From: Vibrio harveyi NBRC 15634 = ATCC 14126 = KCTC 12724
GTDB lineage: Bacteria; Pseudomonadota; Gammaproteobacteria; Enterobacterales; Vibrionaceae
Length of the DNA stretch: 36,250 bases
Direction of reading: 5' to 3'
Assembly: GCF_001591145.1 (NCBI RefSeq)
Contig: NZ_BCUF01000050.1
Coordinates: forward strand, 1-36,250
A program made the translations under genes and the position numbers. This document shows, in pieces, positions 15,757 through 23,935 of the stretch (position 1 is the stretch's first letter; every line of letters begins with the position of its first letter). The notes under the pieces are model-generated. The model saw only the letters and a program-made list of their open reading frames with translations, had not been told where the DNA came from and did no database searches.

Positions 15757-15789
15757 AAGGATGCGCTGGTTGAGCGTCAACGCATCCTT
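15757..15789 (-). promoter_or_regulatory. Intra-operon hairpin between precursor and DUF692 genes
   Basis: AAGGATGCG (15757-15765) pairs with CGCATCCTT (15781-15789), with TTGA/TCAA as an inner extension. No proper U-tract follows on the minus strand. This fits an RNA-stabilising or partly terminating hairpin that would allow more precursor than enzyme to be made, common in operons for modified peptides. Confidence 0.55.
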
Positions 15790-15810
15790 GCAGTAGCTAG
15801 CGATAAAAGA

Positions 15811-16071
15811 TTATGAAGAAGAAGTGCTACCGCCAACGAGTTTGTCACATAGACCTTTTGGTACGACTACGAATGCGTCTTTTTGGTTATCTTCTTTAGA
15901 AGTACCAGCGCATGAGCTGCTTTTCGTTGCACAGTCGTTTTTACCTGCTTTAGAAACGCCGTAGCACTTCTCCTTATCAGCAGCGACAGCTGGAGCTGCA
16001 GTTAGCATTGTGCCACCAAGAGCTAGAAGACCAGTAACAGCAGCAGTAACAGCTAGATTCGACTTTTTCAT
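15811..16071 (-). CDS. DUF2282 precursor peptide, bufferin-like (BufA1 type)
   Basis: 86-residue exported small protein. Residues 1-30 form a Sec signal peptide (MKK, hydrophobic core, APAVA cleavage region). The mature part has four cysteines, at residues 36, 47, 54 and 75, in the DUF2282 pattern KCYGV-KAGKNDC-SSCAG-PKGLC, and ends in a Gly/Ser tail. DUF2282 proteins with adjacent DUF692 and DUF2063 genes were recently described as bufferins, ribosomally made peptides whose cysteines are oxidised to heterocycles that bind copper. That chemistry is inferred from family, not shown here. AGAGGAATTT provides a ribosome-binding site. No confident promoter was identified in the AT-rich 280 bases upstream. 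Confidence 0.87.
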   Translation of the reverse strand: MKKSNLAVTAAVTGLLALGGTMLTAAPAVAADKEKCYGVSKAGKNDCATKSSSCAGTSKEDNQKDAFVVVPKGLCDKLVGGSTSSS

Positions 16072-16354
16072 AATAAATTCCTCTGAATGATTTCCTTTAC
16101 TTTAAGTTGGCAAGATGAATCGCCTGTTTTGGCGTTTTTGTTATCAACTTGCTTAACTTAAAAGATAGGAAACTGGCTAAAAAACTTTCAGAAAAATTTT
16201 CGAAACAAATGGTTTTAAAGAATGGGATTTATATAACTTATTGATGTGTAGAGTAAAAAAACAACGAATTTTTTATGAATTTTTGTCTAATCTGACGAGG
16301 TTGTTTAGGTTATAATCTATTTTTATGTATAAATAACCAGTAGCTCTCATCATG

Positions 16355-18526
16355 ATGGATCCATCTCTATTACTCGACGGTTTGAACGACAAACAACGTG
16401 AAGCCGTTGCAGCACCTCTAGAAAACTTGCTCGTCCTTGCTGGTGCAGGGAGTGGTAAGACACGCGTTCTTGTTCACCGTATCGCTTGGTTGATGTCGGT
16501 CGAGCAATCATCTCCGTTCTCAATCATGTCGGTAACCTTTACCAATAAGGCGGCGGCAGAGATGCGTGGACGTATCGAAGAGCTAATGATGGGCAGTGCA
16601 GGCGGTATGTGGAATGGTACTTTCCACGGCATTTGTCACCGTATTCTGCGTGCGCACTATCTTGATGCCAAGCTACCGGAAGATTTCCAAATCATCGACA
16701 GTGACGACCAACAGCGTTTGCTAAAGCGTTTGATCAAAGCGCAAAACCTCGATGAGAAGCAGTGGCCAGCACGCCAAGTGGCATGGTGGATTAACGGTAA
16801 GAAAGACGAAGGTCTGCGCCCGTCGCACATTGATACGTACCATGATCCAGTGACCAAGACATATCTGCAGCTATACACCGCTTACCAAGAAGCGTGTGAT
16901 CGTGCTGGTTTAGTCGATTTTGCGGAAATCTTGCTGCGCGCACATGAGCTACTGCGTGATAACAAGTTCGTTCGTGAACACTACCAAGCACGCTTTAAGC
17001 ACATCTTGGTGGACGAGTTCCAAGATACCAACAACATCCAATACGCTTGGCTACGTATGATGGCGGGTCCTGAGTGTCACGTTATGATTGTAGGTGATGA
17101 CGACCAGTCGATTTACGGCTGGCGTGGTGCAAAAGTCGAGAACATTGAGAAATTTACGTTGGAATTCCCAAGCGTGAATACCATTCGTCTTGAGCAAAAC
17201 TACCGTTCAACCAAGACCATTCTGGAAGCGTCGAACGCTCTGATCGCGAATAACACCGAGCGTATGGGTAAAGAGCTTTGGACTGATGGCGTTGTCGGTG
17301 AGCCTATCTCGGTATACAGCGCTTACAACGAATTGGATGAAGCCCGTTTTGCGGTAAACAAAATCAAAGAGTGGCAAGACAAGGGCGGAGCTCTGAATGA
17401 TGCTGCAATGCTTTATCGTAACAACGCCCAGTCGCGTGTACTTGAAGAAGCATTAATCCAAGCTGGTCTGCCTTACCGTATCTACGGCGGCATGCGATTC
17501 TTCGAACGTCAGGAAATCAAAGATGCCTTGAGCTACATGCGTCTGATTGCCAACCGTAATGATGATGCGGCATTTGAACGTGTGGTGAATACGCCAACGC
17601 GTGGTTTGGGTGATAAGACGCTTGAAACCATCCGTTTTGCGGCTCGTGACCGTGGTTGCACCATGTGGGAAGCGAGTGTGGCGATGTTGGATGAGAAGGT
17701 GCTTGCTGGTCGTGCTGCTGGTGCTCTGAGCCGTTTTATCGAGCTTGTCACAGCACTAGAAGACGACACCATCGAGATGCCGCTGCATCACCAAACTGAC
17801 CATGTGATCAAATACTCGGGCTTGTTCGCGATGTACGAGCAAGAGAAGGGCGAAAAGTCTAAGGCGCGTATTGAGAACTTGGAGGAATTGGTGACTGCAA
17901 CTCGCCAATTCGAGAAACCAGAAGAAGCCGAAGACATGTCACTGCTGACGGCATTCCTAACCCATGCAGCATTAGAAGCGGGCGAAGGACAAGCGGACGA
18001 GTTTGAAGATGCGGTTCAGCTAATGACATTGCACAGTGCGAAAGGTCTAGAGTTCCCATTGGTGTTTATGGTCGGTGTGGAAGAAGGCATGTTCCCAAGC
18101 CAAATGTCGGCAGAAGAAGCAGGGCGTTTAGAAGAAGAGCGTCGTCTGTGTTACGTAGGCATGACCCGTGCGATGCAGAAACTGTACATCACTTATGCTG
18201 AAATGCGCCGCTTGTACGGTCAGGATAAGTACCATAAACCGTCTCGCTTTATCCGTGAACTGCCAGAAACTTGTTTAGACGAAGTACGCATGAAGGCGCA
18301 AGTTAGCCGCCCTGCAAGTAGTGGTCGATTTAGCCAAACGGCGGTGAAAGAAAGCTTCAATGAAACCGGCTTTACGCTAGGTTCTCGTGTGATGCATCCT
18401 AAGTTTGGTGAAGGCACCATCATCAACTTCGAAGGCAGTGGTCCACAGAGCCGCGTACAGATTGCCTTTAATGGTGAGGGCATCAAATGGTTGGTGACTG
18501 CTTACGCACGGCTAGAGAAACTGTAA
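16355..18526 (+). CDS. uvrD: DNA helicase II UvrD
   Basis: Superfamily 1A 3'-5' DNA helicase of 723 residues, acting in methyl-directed mismatch repair and nucleotide excision repair and dismantling RecA filaments. Motifs appear in order: AGAGSGKTR (Walker A, near residue 30), TFTNKAA (Ia), DEFQDTN (II), GDDDQSIYGWRGA (III), QNYRST (IV), TLHSAKGLEFP (V), CYVGMTRA (VI), and a C-terminal Tudor-like stretch. Two ATGs occur in tandem at 16352 and 16355; the second matches the E. coli N-terminus (MDxSxLL). A TATAAT at 16311-16316 may be its -10. I found no convincing LexA box. Confidence 0.97.
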   Translation: MDPSLLLDGLNDKQREAVAAPLENLLVLAGAGSGKTRVLVHRIAWLMSVEQSSPFSIMSVTFTNKAAAEMRGRIEELMMGSAGGMWNGTFHGICHRILRAHYLDAKLPEDFQIIDSDDQQRLLKRLIKAQNLDEKQWPARQVAWWINGKKDEGLRPSHIDTYHDPVTKTYLQLYTAYQEACDRAGLVDFAEILLRAHELLRDNKFVREHYQARFKHILVDEFQDTNNIQYAWLRMMAGPECHVMIVGDDDQSIYGWRGAKVENIEKFTLEFPSVNTIRLEQNYRSTKTILEASNALIANNTERMGKELWTDGVVGEPISVYSAYNELDEARFAVNKIKEWQDKGGALNDAAMLYRNNAQSRVLEEALIQAGLPYRIYGGMRFFERQEIKDALSYMRLIANRNDDAAFERVVNTPTRGLGDKTLETIRFAARDRGCTMWEASVAMLDEKVLAGRAAGALSRFIELVTALEDDTIEMPLHHQTDHVIKYSGLFAMYEQEKGEKSKARIENLEELVTATRQFEKPEEAEDMSLLTAFLTHAALEAGEGQADEFEDAVQLMTLHSAKGLEFPLVFMVGVEEGMFPSQMSAEEAGRLEEERRLCYVGMTRAMQKLYITYAEMRRLYGQDKYHKPSRFIRELPETCLDEVRMKAQVSRPASSGRFSQTAVKESFNETGFTLGSRVMHPKFGEGTIINFEGSGPQSRVQIAFNGEGIKWLVTAYARLEKL

Positions 18527-18551
18527 GGCTTCACCAAAACTAATCAACTTA

Positions 18552-18575
18552 AGAGCTGCTTCGGTGGCTCTTTTT
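18552..18575 (+). terminator. Terminator after uvrD
   Basis: AGAGCTGC and GTGGCTCT form an eight-pair stem (two G-U pairs) capped by a TTCG tetraloop and followed by TTTTTG. It lies 25 bases after the uvrD stop. Confidence 0.82.
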
Positions 18576-18728
18576 GTTTGTGCTGTTTTCATGTCGCTAA
18601 CGCAGTAAAAAATGGAATGATAAATAGAGTGCAAAAGCGTGATTTAACGACGCCATTTGAAGTGAAAGGTGGGCGTTGTGGGTTAATGTCTGTTTTCAGC
18701 AGAGCTGCTGAGAAAAATTTTAGGCAAA

Positions 18729-19147
18729 GAAAAACCCCGAGGGCTTACGCCCATCGGGGTTATAGTCTTACTCGCAGCAATCCGGCTACTAAGAGTGCTC
18801 CATGCATCTAATCCATGATAGTGTGCTGAATCCGTCAGCTTAATCCTTACGTCGCCTTCCTAGCGGTGTCCTTAATGACCTTATCCTGGTCTGCTAACCA
18901 TCCTCGTTAGCTCTCATCACTTGTTCCCTGAGCGGTGTCCCTGACATCATCCTGATGTTCAAATCCTTGCCTCGTCCAGAGGTGTCCATTTCCCGTCCTT
19001 AGTAGCAACCATCCTAGTCACTATTGATTCCGTTCAATGTCCAATTTTGCAATCCATGCCCGACTATTCATCCTGAATAACCGTTTCTTCTTCCTGAAGT
19101 TCACCAAGTCCGTGGTGTTTCCTGTTCCGTGTCAGCATCCTTCCGAC
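18729..19147 (-). ncRNA. CsrA-sequestering sRNA (CsrB/CsrC/CsrD family)
   Basis: Untranslated RNA of about 420 bases that titrates the translational regulator CsrA. Read on the minus strand it starts with GTCGGAAGG, similar to E. coli CsrB, and holds about 28 GGA triplets by hand count. Many are in the CsrA context CAGGATG or AGGA between short inverted repeats, for example CATCAGGATGATG near 18950 and TTCAGGATGAA near 19070. It ends in a strong terminator, AACCCCGATGGGC / GCCCTCGGGGTT plus TTTTT (18730-18760). Promoter and VarA-type box lie upstream. Vibrios carry three such RNAs; I cannot say which this is. There is no credible protein gene in the region. Confidence 0.9.
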
Positions 19148-19154
19148 AGGTTTA

Positions 19155-19182
19155 ATATTACGTGTTTAACGATTTCCAACAA
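19155..19182 (-). promoter_or_regulatory. Predicted promoter of the Csr sRNA
   Basis: On the minus strand TTGTTG (19182-19177) and TAATAT (19160-19155) are 16 bases apart, placing the transcription start near 19147 at the GTCGG that resembles the 5' end of CsrB. Confidence 0.6.
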
Positions 19183-19307
19183 CGGGCTAATGTCACATTT
19201 TTTCACTCTCTTAGCGTTCAAAAAAGATACATAAATATTAAATTCAATGACTTATGCTCTTTGTTGTACGGTTTTACCATTAAAAAAGAGAGGTTTGCTC
19301 AACCCTT

Positions 19308-19325
19308 TGTGAGAGATCTCGCACA
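19308..19325. promoter_or_regulatory. VarA/GacA/UvrY-type operator
   Basis: TGTGAGAGATCTCGCACA is an 18-bp near-perfect palindrome of the GacA-box class (TGTAAG-N6-CTTACA; UvrY sites often read TGTGAGAGATCTCT). It is centred about 170 bases upstream of the predicted Csr sRNA start, similar to the distant UvrY site of E. coli csrB. It sits just after the ggt stop codon. Confidence 0.8.
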
Positions 19326-19345
19326 AGGGGTCGAGCGAAAGACTC

Positions 19346-21112
19346 TTACTGCCCGATAGCGGCACCTTCACGCCTTGGATCGGCTGCGCCCTCAAGACCG
19401 TCTTTTGTTATACGTATCGCATGCAGTCCAGAGTTCAAATCACGAACATCAGTTTTAAAACCCATCTTTTCCAACTCAGGCTGTAAGCCTTCTGCAGCGG
19501 TACCTTGCTCAATATCTAAGGTACCAAAACGGTTCAGTAATCGTGGCTGATTAATCGCGCTTTGGATGTCCATATCCCATTGCGTGTGGGCGATAATGGC
19601 TTGTGCGACGTAACCAATGATGCGGCTGCCACCCGGTGAGCCAATTGCCATGTAAGGTTTGTCATCCTTCATCATAATGGTTGGTGCCATGGATGAGCGT
19701 GGGCGTTTACCCGGTTCTAAGCGGTTCGCGATTGGCACACCATTTTGATGCGTGCGGAAGGAGAAGTCGGTCAGTTCGTTGTTGAGCAAGAAGCCGCGCA
19801 CCATCAAGCGTGAGCCAAATGCGTTTTCAATGGTTGTTGTCATTGAAACCACATTGCCTTGCTTATCGACGATATTGAAATGGCTGGTGGAAGGCAGCTC
19901 GATTGATTGGTCCATGCTTAAATTCATCGCGTGTGACCACGGTGGATTGCCGGCTTCAACCTTACTCAAGGCTTTACCGACTTGGATAAGCTCAGCACGT
20001 TGTTTGAGATAATCTTTATCAAGCAAGCCTTCGGTTGGCATTGGCACATAATCTTGGTCAGCCATGTATTTACCGCGATCCGCGAACGCAAGACGAGATG
20101 CATCGGCGATCACTTGCCATGATTTTGCGCTTTCGGCTCCCCATCCTTTCAGATCGTATTGCTCGGTGATCGCAAGAATCTGTCCAACCGTCAATGCGCC
20201 GGAGCTAGGTGGTCCCATACCGCAGATGTCATAGCTCTGATAAGCCGCACAAACCGGTTCACGTTGCTTGATTTGGAACGCATCAAAGTCAGGTTGTGCC
20301 AATACGCCAGGATTTCCCGGTGCATTTTGTACTGTCTTGATGATGTCTGTGGCGATATCGCCTTGATAGAAAGCTTTTGCCCCTTGCTCTGCAATTGCCG
20401 TCAGAGTTTGCGCGTATTCAGGGTTCTTCAACAACGTGCCTTCGGCTTTTGGTGAGCCATCTGGATTAAAGAAGTAAGCCTTAGTCGCAGGGAAGCGTGA
20501 TAGGCGCTTGGCATCTTTCTCAATCAGACTCGCGAGGCGAGGGCTTACTTCGAAACCTTGCTCAGCCAAGGTAATCACAGGCTGGATGATCTTCTTCCAT
20601 TCCAACTTGCCGTATTTCTGGTGCGTGTCCCACAGTAGTTTCACTGTGCCAGGAGTGGCAACGGAACGCCCACCGACAACCGCATCGTAAAATTGCAGAG
20701 GTTGTCCTTTGTCATCTAGGAAGAGTTTCGGCGTCGCGGCGAGCGGTGCGGTTTCGCGTCCATCATACGTAGTCAGTTTTTGTTTCTCACTGTCCCAATA
20801 CACTAAGAAGGCACCGCCACCAATACCTGATGATTGCGGCTCTACCAAGCCCAGCATCAGTTGTACGGCAACCATGGCATCAATAGCATTACCGCCTTGA
20901 GCAAGAACGTCTGCCCCAGCTTGGGTGGCAAGTGGGTTGGCTGCTGTGACCATATAATCTTTGGCTTTGACCAATTGCTTTTGCTCGAAGCCAGTACTTT
21001 GCTCCGGTGCAACCGCATCTGCTGCTTGGTTAGCAAAGGCTGAGGTAGATAAGACGAGTGGGGAAGTAAGAAAAAGACCCGTGGTCACGAGTCGGTTGAA
21101 CGTCCAATGCAT
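19346..21112 (-). CDS. ggt: Gamma-glutamyltransferase
   Basis: Periplasmic Ntn-hydrolase of 588 residues that hydrolyses glutathione and other gamma-glutamyl compounds or transfers the glutamyl group. A Sec signal peptide covers about residues 1-28 (hydrophobic core, then STSAFA). The proenzyme cleaves itself before the nucleophile threonine in STSHFNIVD (about residue 400), giving large and small subunits. Downstream signatures are VSMTTTIENAFGSR, GKRPRSSMAPT and GSPGGSRI. I chose the ATG at 21112 with GGAGAG upstream, since an upstream start would put 19 residues before the signal peptide. No terminator is obvious before the Csr operator that immediately follows. Confidence 0.95.
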   Translation of the reverse strand: MHWTFNRLVTTGLFLTSPLVLSTSAFANQAADAVAPEQSTGFEQKQLVKAKDYMVTAANPLATQAGADVLAQGGNAIDAMVAVQLMLGLVEPQSSGIGGGAFLVYWDSEKQKLTTYDGRETAPLAATPKLFLDDKGQPLQFYDAVVGGRSVATPGTVKLLWDTHQKYGKLEWKKIIQPVITLAEQGFEVSPRLASLIEKDAKRLSRFPATKAYFFNPDGSPKAEGTLLKNPEYAQTLTAIAEQGAKAFYQGDIATDIIKTVQNAPGNPGVLAQPDFDAFQIKQREPVCAAYQSYDICGMGPPSSGALTVGQILAITEQYDLKGWGAESAKSWQVIADASRLAFADRGKYMADQDYVPMPTEGLLDKDYLKQRAELIQVGKALSKVEAGNPPWSHAMNLSMDQSIELPSTSHFNIVDKQGNVVSMTTTIENAFGSRLMVRGFLLNNELTDFSFRTHQNGVPIANRLEPGKRPRSSMAPTIMMKDDKPYMAIGSPGGSRIIGYVAQAIIAHTQWDMDIQSAINQPRLLNRFGTLDIEQGTAAEGLQPELEKMGFKTDVRDLNSGLHAIRITKDGLEGAADPRREGAAIGQ

Positions 21113-21223
21113 GATGACTCTCCATGTTGCCAGTTTTGTGCTTTCAGCTTGGCAGTCATGAAGAGTCACGTCGAGTCAGCAATCTTAGAAATGTCGATTG
21201 TGCTACGCTTTTAAATCAGTACC

Positions 21224-21883
21224 TTATCCGATAAAAGTGCTGATGGTTTGGTACAAAATGCTGCCGCCTACGAGAGTAAATACCACGCCACACAGACCGT
21301 CGATGTAGATGCCTGCTTGTTGCAATTTACGTTGTAAGCGCTGCGTCGATAGCATCCATGCAAGGCTAGAGAACCAGAATAGCGACAAGCCAAACAAGAT
21401 GACTAAAGCAATACCTTTGCCAGTGATCGACATACCAGCAGGGACTAAGCTCGACATCAAACTGATAAAGAACACCAAGGCTTTCGGGTTAAGAATGTTG
21501 GTCGCAAATCCTTTAGCAAATGCCTGACGCTTATTGCTGATCACTAGGTTGTTTTGCTTCTTAGGTTGATCCGCCTGTGGGTTTTTGATCATCGAGATCA
21601 CGGCGCGCAATGCACCAATACCTAAATAGAGCAGATAACTACCACCGAGCAGTTGCACCACGGAGTACAACACTGGGTGCTGGTGGACGATATAACTCAC
21701 GCCTGTCAGGCTGAACAAAGAGTGCAGCAAAATACCGACAGACAATCCCAACGCAATGTATAAGCCAGTTTGACGACCATGACGTGTCGCGTTTTGTACG
21801 ACCAGCGCAAAGTCGGGACCGGGACTCATTAGGGCAATAAAGTGAATGCTGGCGAGCGTCAGCAATATGGTGGATTCATTCAT
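21224..21883 (-). CDS. LysE/RhtB-family amino acid exporter
   Basis: Inner-membrane exporter of 219 residues with about six hydrophobic segments. The N-terminal family signature is clear (MSPGPDFALVVQNATRHGRQTG), followed by GLSVGILLHS and, mid-protein, FAKGFATNILNPKALVFF. RhtB/LysE proteins excrete amino acids such as homoserine, threonine or leucine; the substrate is unknown. ATG at 21883 has GAGATG upstream. It lies 91 bases downstream of an AraC-type regulator in the same direction, a frequent pairing suggesting that the regulator controls it. Confidence 0.9.
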   Translation of the reverse strand: MNESTILLTLASIHFIALMSPGPDFALVVQNATRHGRQTGLYIALGLSVGILLHSLFSLTGVSYIVHQHPVLYSVVQLLGGSYLLYLGIGALRAVISMIKNPQADQPKKQNNLVISNKRQAFAKGFATNILNPKALVFFISLMSSLVPAGMSITGKGIALVILFGLSLFWFSSLAWMLSTQRLQRKLQQAGIYIDGLCGVVFTLVGGSILYQTISTFIG

Positions 21884-21974
21884 AACACATCTCAAATATA
21901 ACCAATGCGGCTATTGTCGTGGTAAGTCATCTGTGGCGCTTGTAAAAAACTGACAGCTTTCTCGGTAAATGAAA

Positions 21975-22772
21975 TTAACGAGTCACTTGAGAAGGGGAAA
22001 CGCCGTAGGTCTGCTTAAACGCTTTGCTGAAATGCGCTTGATCGTAGAAACCGATTTGATGGGCGACGTCGGTACCACATTGACCTGATTGCAGTAACTT
22101 CATGCCTTGTTCAAGGCGCAGGCGTGCGAACCATGCATAAGGCGTCATGCCGGTTTGCGCTTTAAAGTGGCGCTGGAACTGAGTTGGGCTCAGTTGGCAC
22201 AGCTCTGAAAGTGAATCCAAACGCACTGTTTGGTCGAGGTTTGCCATTAGATAATCTTTTAACGTCCCAAGCGATTGGTTTCCTAGCGGCACCACTTTTT
22301 GTCGCTCAAGCGATCCGTAGCGATCAAAAAGCTGGTTAAATCCTTCAAAAGGAAGGCAATCTTTGGTGAGTTGGCTGAGGTTTTCATGACGAAGCAGTCC
22401 GTGTAAGTTACTAAGTTGTGAAAATATCTGTGGATCCGAGATGATCAGCTCGTTGAAGTGTATTATTTGACCGTTTTGCTTAAGATCAGCCAGATCGCTC
22501 AATAGGTGAGGTTCGATCGCAAATACATTCACTTCATAGCCACTTTCGAGCTTAGATTGCCCGTCGTGCAGCTCATCTGGCGGCATTATCACAATTTGCC
22601 CGTGACCAACTTGGTGGCTGTTACCTTGGTATTGGAACTTCTGCGCACCATGCGTGATCAGACCGAGATGAAAATCCAGGTGGTAATGCCTTTGAAAAGC
22701 AAATTTCTGGTATTTCGCCTCTATCAGGCTCAAGTTGTCATGGTCGGTTGCGTAGTACTGAATATGTTCCAT
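21975..22772 (-). CDS. AraC-family transcriptional regulator
   Basis: 265 residues: an N-terminal cupin sensor domain (HYHLDFHLGLITHGAQ, GQIVIMPPDELHDG) and a C-terminal pair of helix-turn-helix motifs from about residue 165 (LCQLSPTQFQRHFKAQTGMT, then DVAHQIGFYDQAHFSKAFK and the GVSPSQ end). This is the layout of regulators that accompany LysE exporters, one of which lies directly downstream. The ATG at 22772 has no ribosome-binding purines; it is preceded by TTTTTTTATTTA, the tail of the rarD terminator. No better in-frame start is apparent. Confidence 0.9.
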   Translation of the reverse strand: MEHIQYYATDHDNLSLIEAKYQKFAFQRHYHLDFHLGLITHGAQKFQYQGNSHQVGHGQIVIMPPDELHDGQSKLESGYEVNVFAIEPHLLSDLADLKQNGQIIHFNELIISDPQIFSQLSNLHGLLRHENLSQLTKDCLPFEGFNQLFDRYGSLERQKVVPLGNQSLGTLKDYLMANLDQTVRLDSLSELCQLSPTQFQRHFKAQTGMTPYAWFARLRLEQGMKLLQSGQCGTDVAHQIGFYDQAHFSKAFKQTYGVSPSQVTR

Positions 22773-22776
22773 TAAA

Positions 22777-22810
22777 TAAAAAAAGCTTGGTCACATTATG
22801 ACCAAGCTTA
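22777..22810 (-). terminator. Terminator after rarD
   Basis: AAGCTTGGTCA and TGACCAAGCTT form an 11-bp perfect stem; on the minus strand TTTTTTT follows. It ends the rarD transcript and abuts the start of the AraC gene, with only ten bases between stem and ATG. Confidence 0.88.
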
Positions 22811-22844
22811 TCCATCAATTTCTTAAATGTCTTGTAAAAAACGA

Positions 22845-23759
22845 TCAGGCAGCACGAGCCGCTTTGCGTGACTTGCGGTTATTACGCAGACCATCAAAGC
22901 TAAACACCACCAAGGCGCCCCAAATAAAGGCGAAGGTAATGGCTTTATCGCTGGTGAACGGTTCGCCGTAAATCAGCACCGCGAGCAAGAACATCAAACT
23001 CGGACCTATGTATTGGAAGAAGCCCAACGTCGATAGTTTTAGGCGGGTTGCTGCGCCAGTAAAACACAGTAGTGGCAGGGTAGTGATCACGCCTGCAGCA
23101 ATCAACAAGGTATTCAGCTGCATTGGGTTATCTAGCATGTTGGACGTCGGTGAACTCGCAATAAACAGCAAGTAAATTGCTGCAGCAGGTAACATCACCA
23201 AGGTTTCAATGAATAGTCCGGTTTGTGCTTCCACACTGACTTTCTTACGCAGCAAGCCGTAAAAGCCGAAACTCATTGCCAGCGCTATAGCGACCACAGG
23301 CACCGAGCCAAAGACGATCAGCTGAACTAATACGCCACAAGCTGCAAGGACAACCGCGAACCACTGAAGCTTACGTAGACGCTCGCCAAGGAAGACCATC
23401 CCGAGTAAGACGTTGATCAGTGGGTTAATGTAATAACCTAAGCTGGCATCGAGCATGTGATTCGAGTTCACTGCCCAAATGAAGATCAACCAGTTTGCAC
23501 CGACCAAAATGGCAGTAGAAACCAGAAACATCATCTTGGTTTTGTTTTTAATGATGTTGCGAACCGAGCGCCAATGGCGACCAAAATGGAGGAGTGCGGC
23601 TAGCAAAAAGAAAGACCAAATCACTCGGTGGCTTAAGATCTCAAGTGGTGAGACTTCGGCAATCGATTTGAAGTAAATGGGTGCGATGCCCCACATGGTG
23701 TACGCGCCAATAGCAAGCAAGACGCCTTGCCGTGAGCGTTGTTGTTCTTCTGGTGTCAT
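22845..23759 (-). CDS. rarD: RarD permease, EamA family
   Basis: 304-residue inner-membrane transporter of the DMT/EamA superfamily with ten hydrophobic segments. RarD features are the N-terminal GVLLAIGAYTMWGIAPIYFK, SHRVIWSFF, NWLIFIWAVNSNH and GYYINPLINVLLG. The name comes from a link to chloramphenicol resistance; the physiological substrate is unknown. It is divergent from recQ and separated by 176 bases, matching a vibrio gene order that I recall (ggt, regulator genes, rarD, recQ). The C-terminal tail is strongly basic. Confidence 0.92.
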   Translation of the reverse strand: MTPEEQQRSRQGVLLAIGAYTMWGIAPIYFKSIAEVSPLEILSHRVIWSFFLLAALLHFGRHWRSVRNIIKNKTKMMFLVSTAILVGANWLIFIWAVNSNHMLDASLGYYINPLINVLLGMVFLGERLRKLQWFAVVLAACGVLVQLIVFGSVPVVAIALAMSFGFYGLLRKKVSVEAQTGLFIETLVMLPAAAIYLLFIASSPTSNMLDNPMQLNTLLIAAGVITTLPLLCFTGAATRLKLSTLGFFQYIGPSLMFLLAVLIYGEPFTSDKAITFAFIWGALVVFSFDGLRNNRKSRKAARAA

Positions 23760-23935
23760 GGGATGTCACCTAATTGAGTTTTTATAGAGCAGAAAATCAG
23801 TATACGAGTCGTGAGCTGAATCACCTAACAATTTGCGGTTTTATTCGCCATGAAACCCCATTACAATGTGCCCTCACTTTGCGTGCTAGTGGCATGCATA
23901 AGCACCTCTTTTTAAGACCCAATCTGAGATTTTTC

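Noticed and set aside
16280..16354. LexA box before uvrD
   Set aside because: No CTGT-N8-ACAG sequence was seen; only a -10-like TATAAT is present.
18578..19359. Open frames of 65-77 codons on the plus strand in the gap after uvrD
   Set aside because: They cross the Csr sRNA, its promoter and terminator. Their products are low-complexity and unlike known proteins.
23774..23935. Longer RecQ with 54 additional residues
   Set aside because: No family similarity in the extension; the ATG at 23936 gives the E. coli length.
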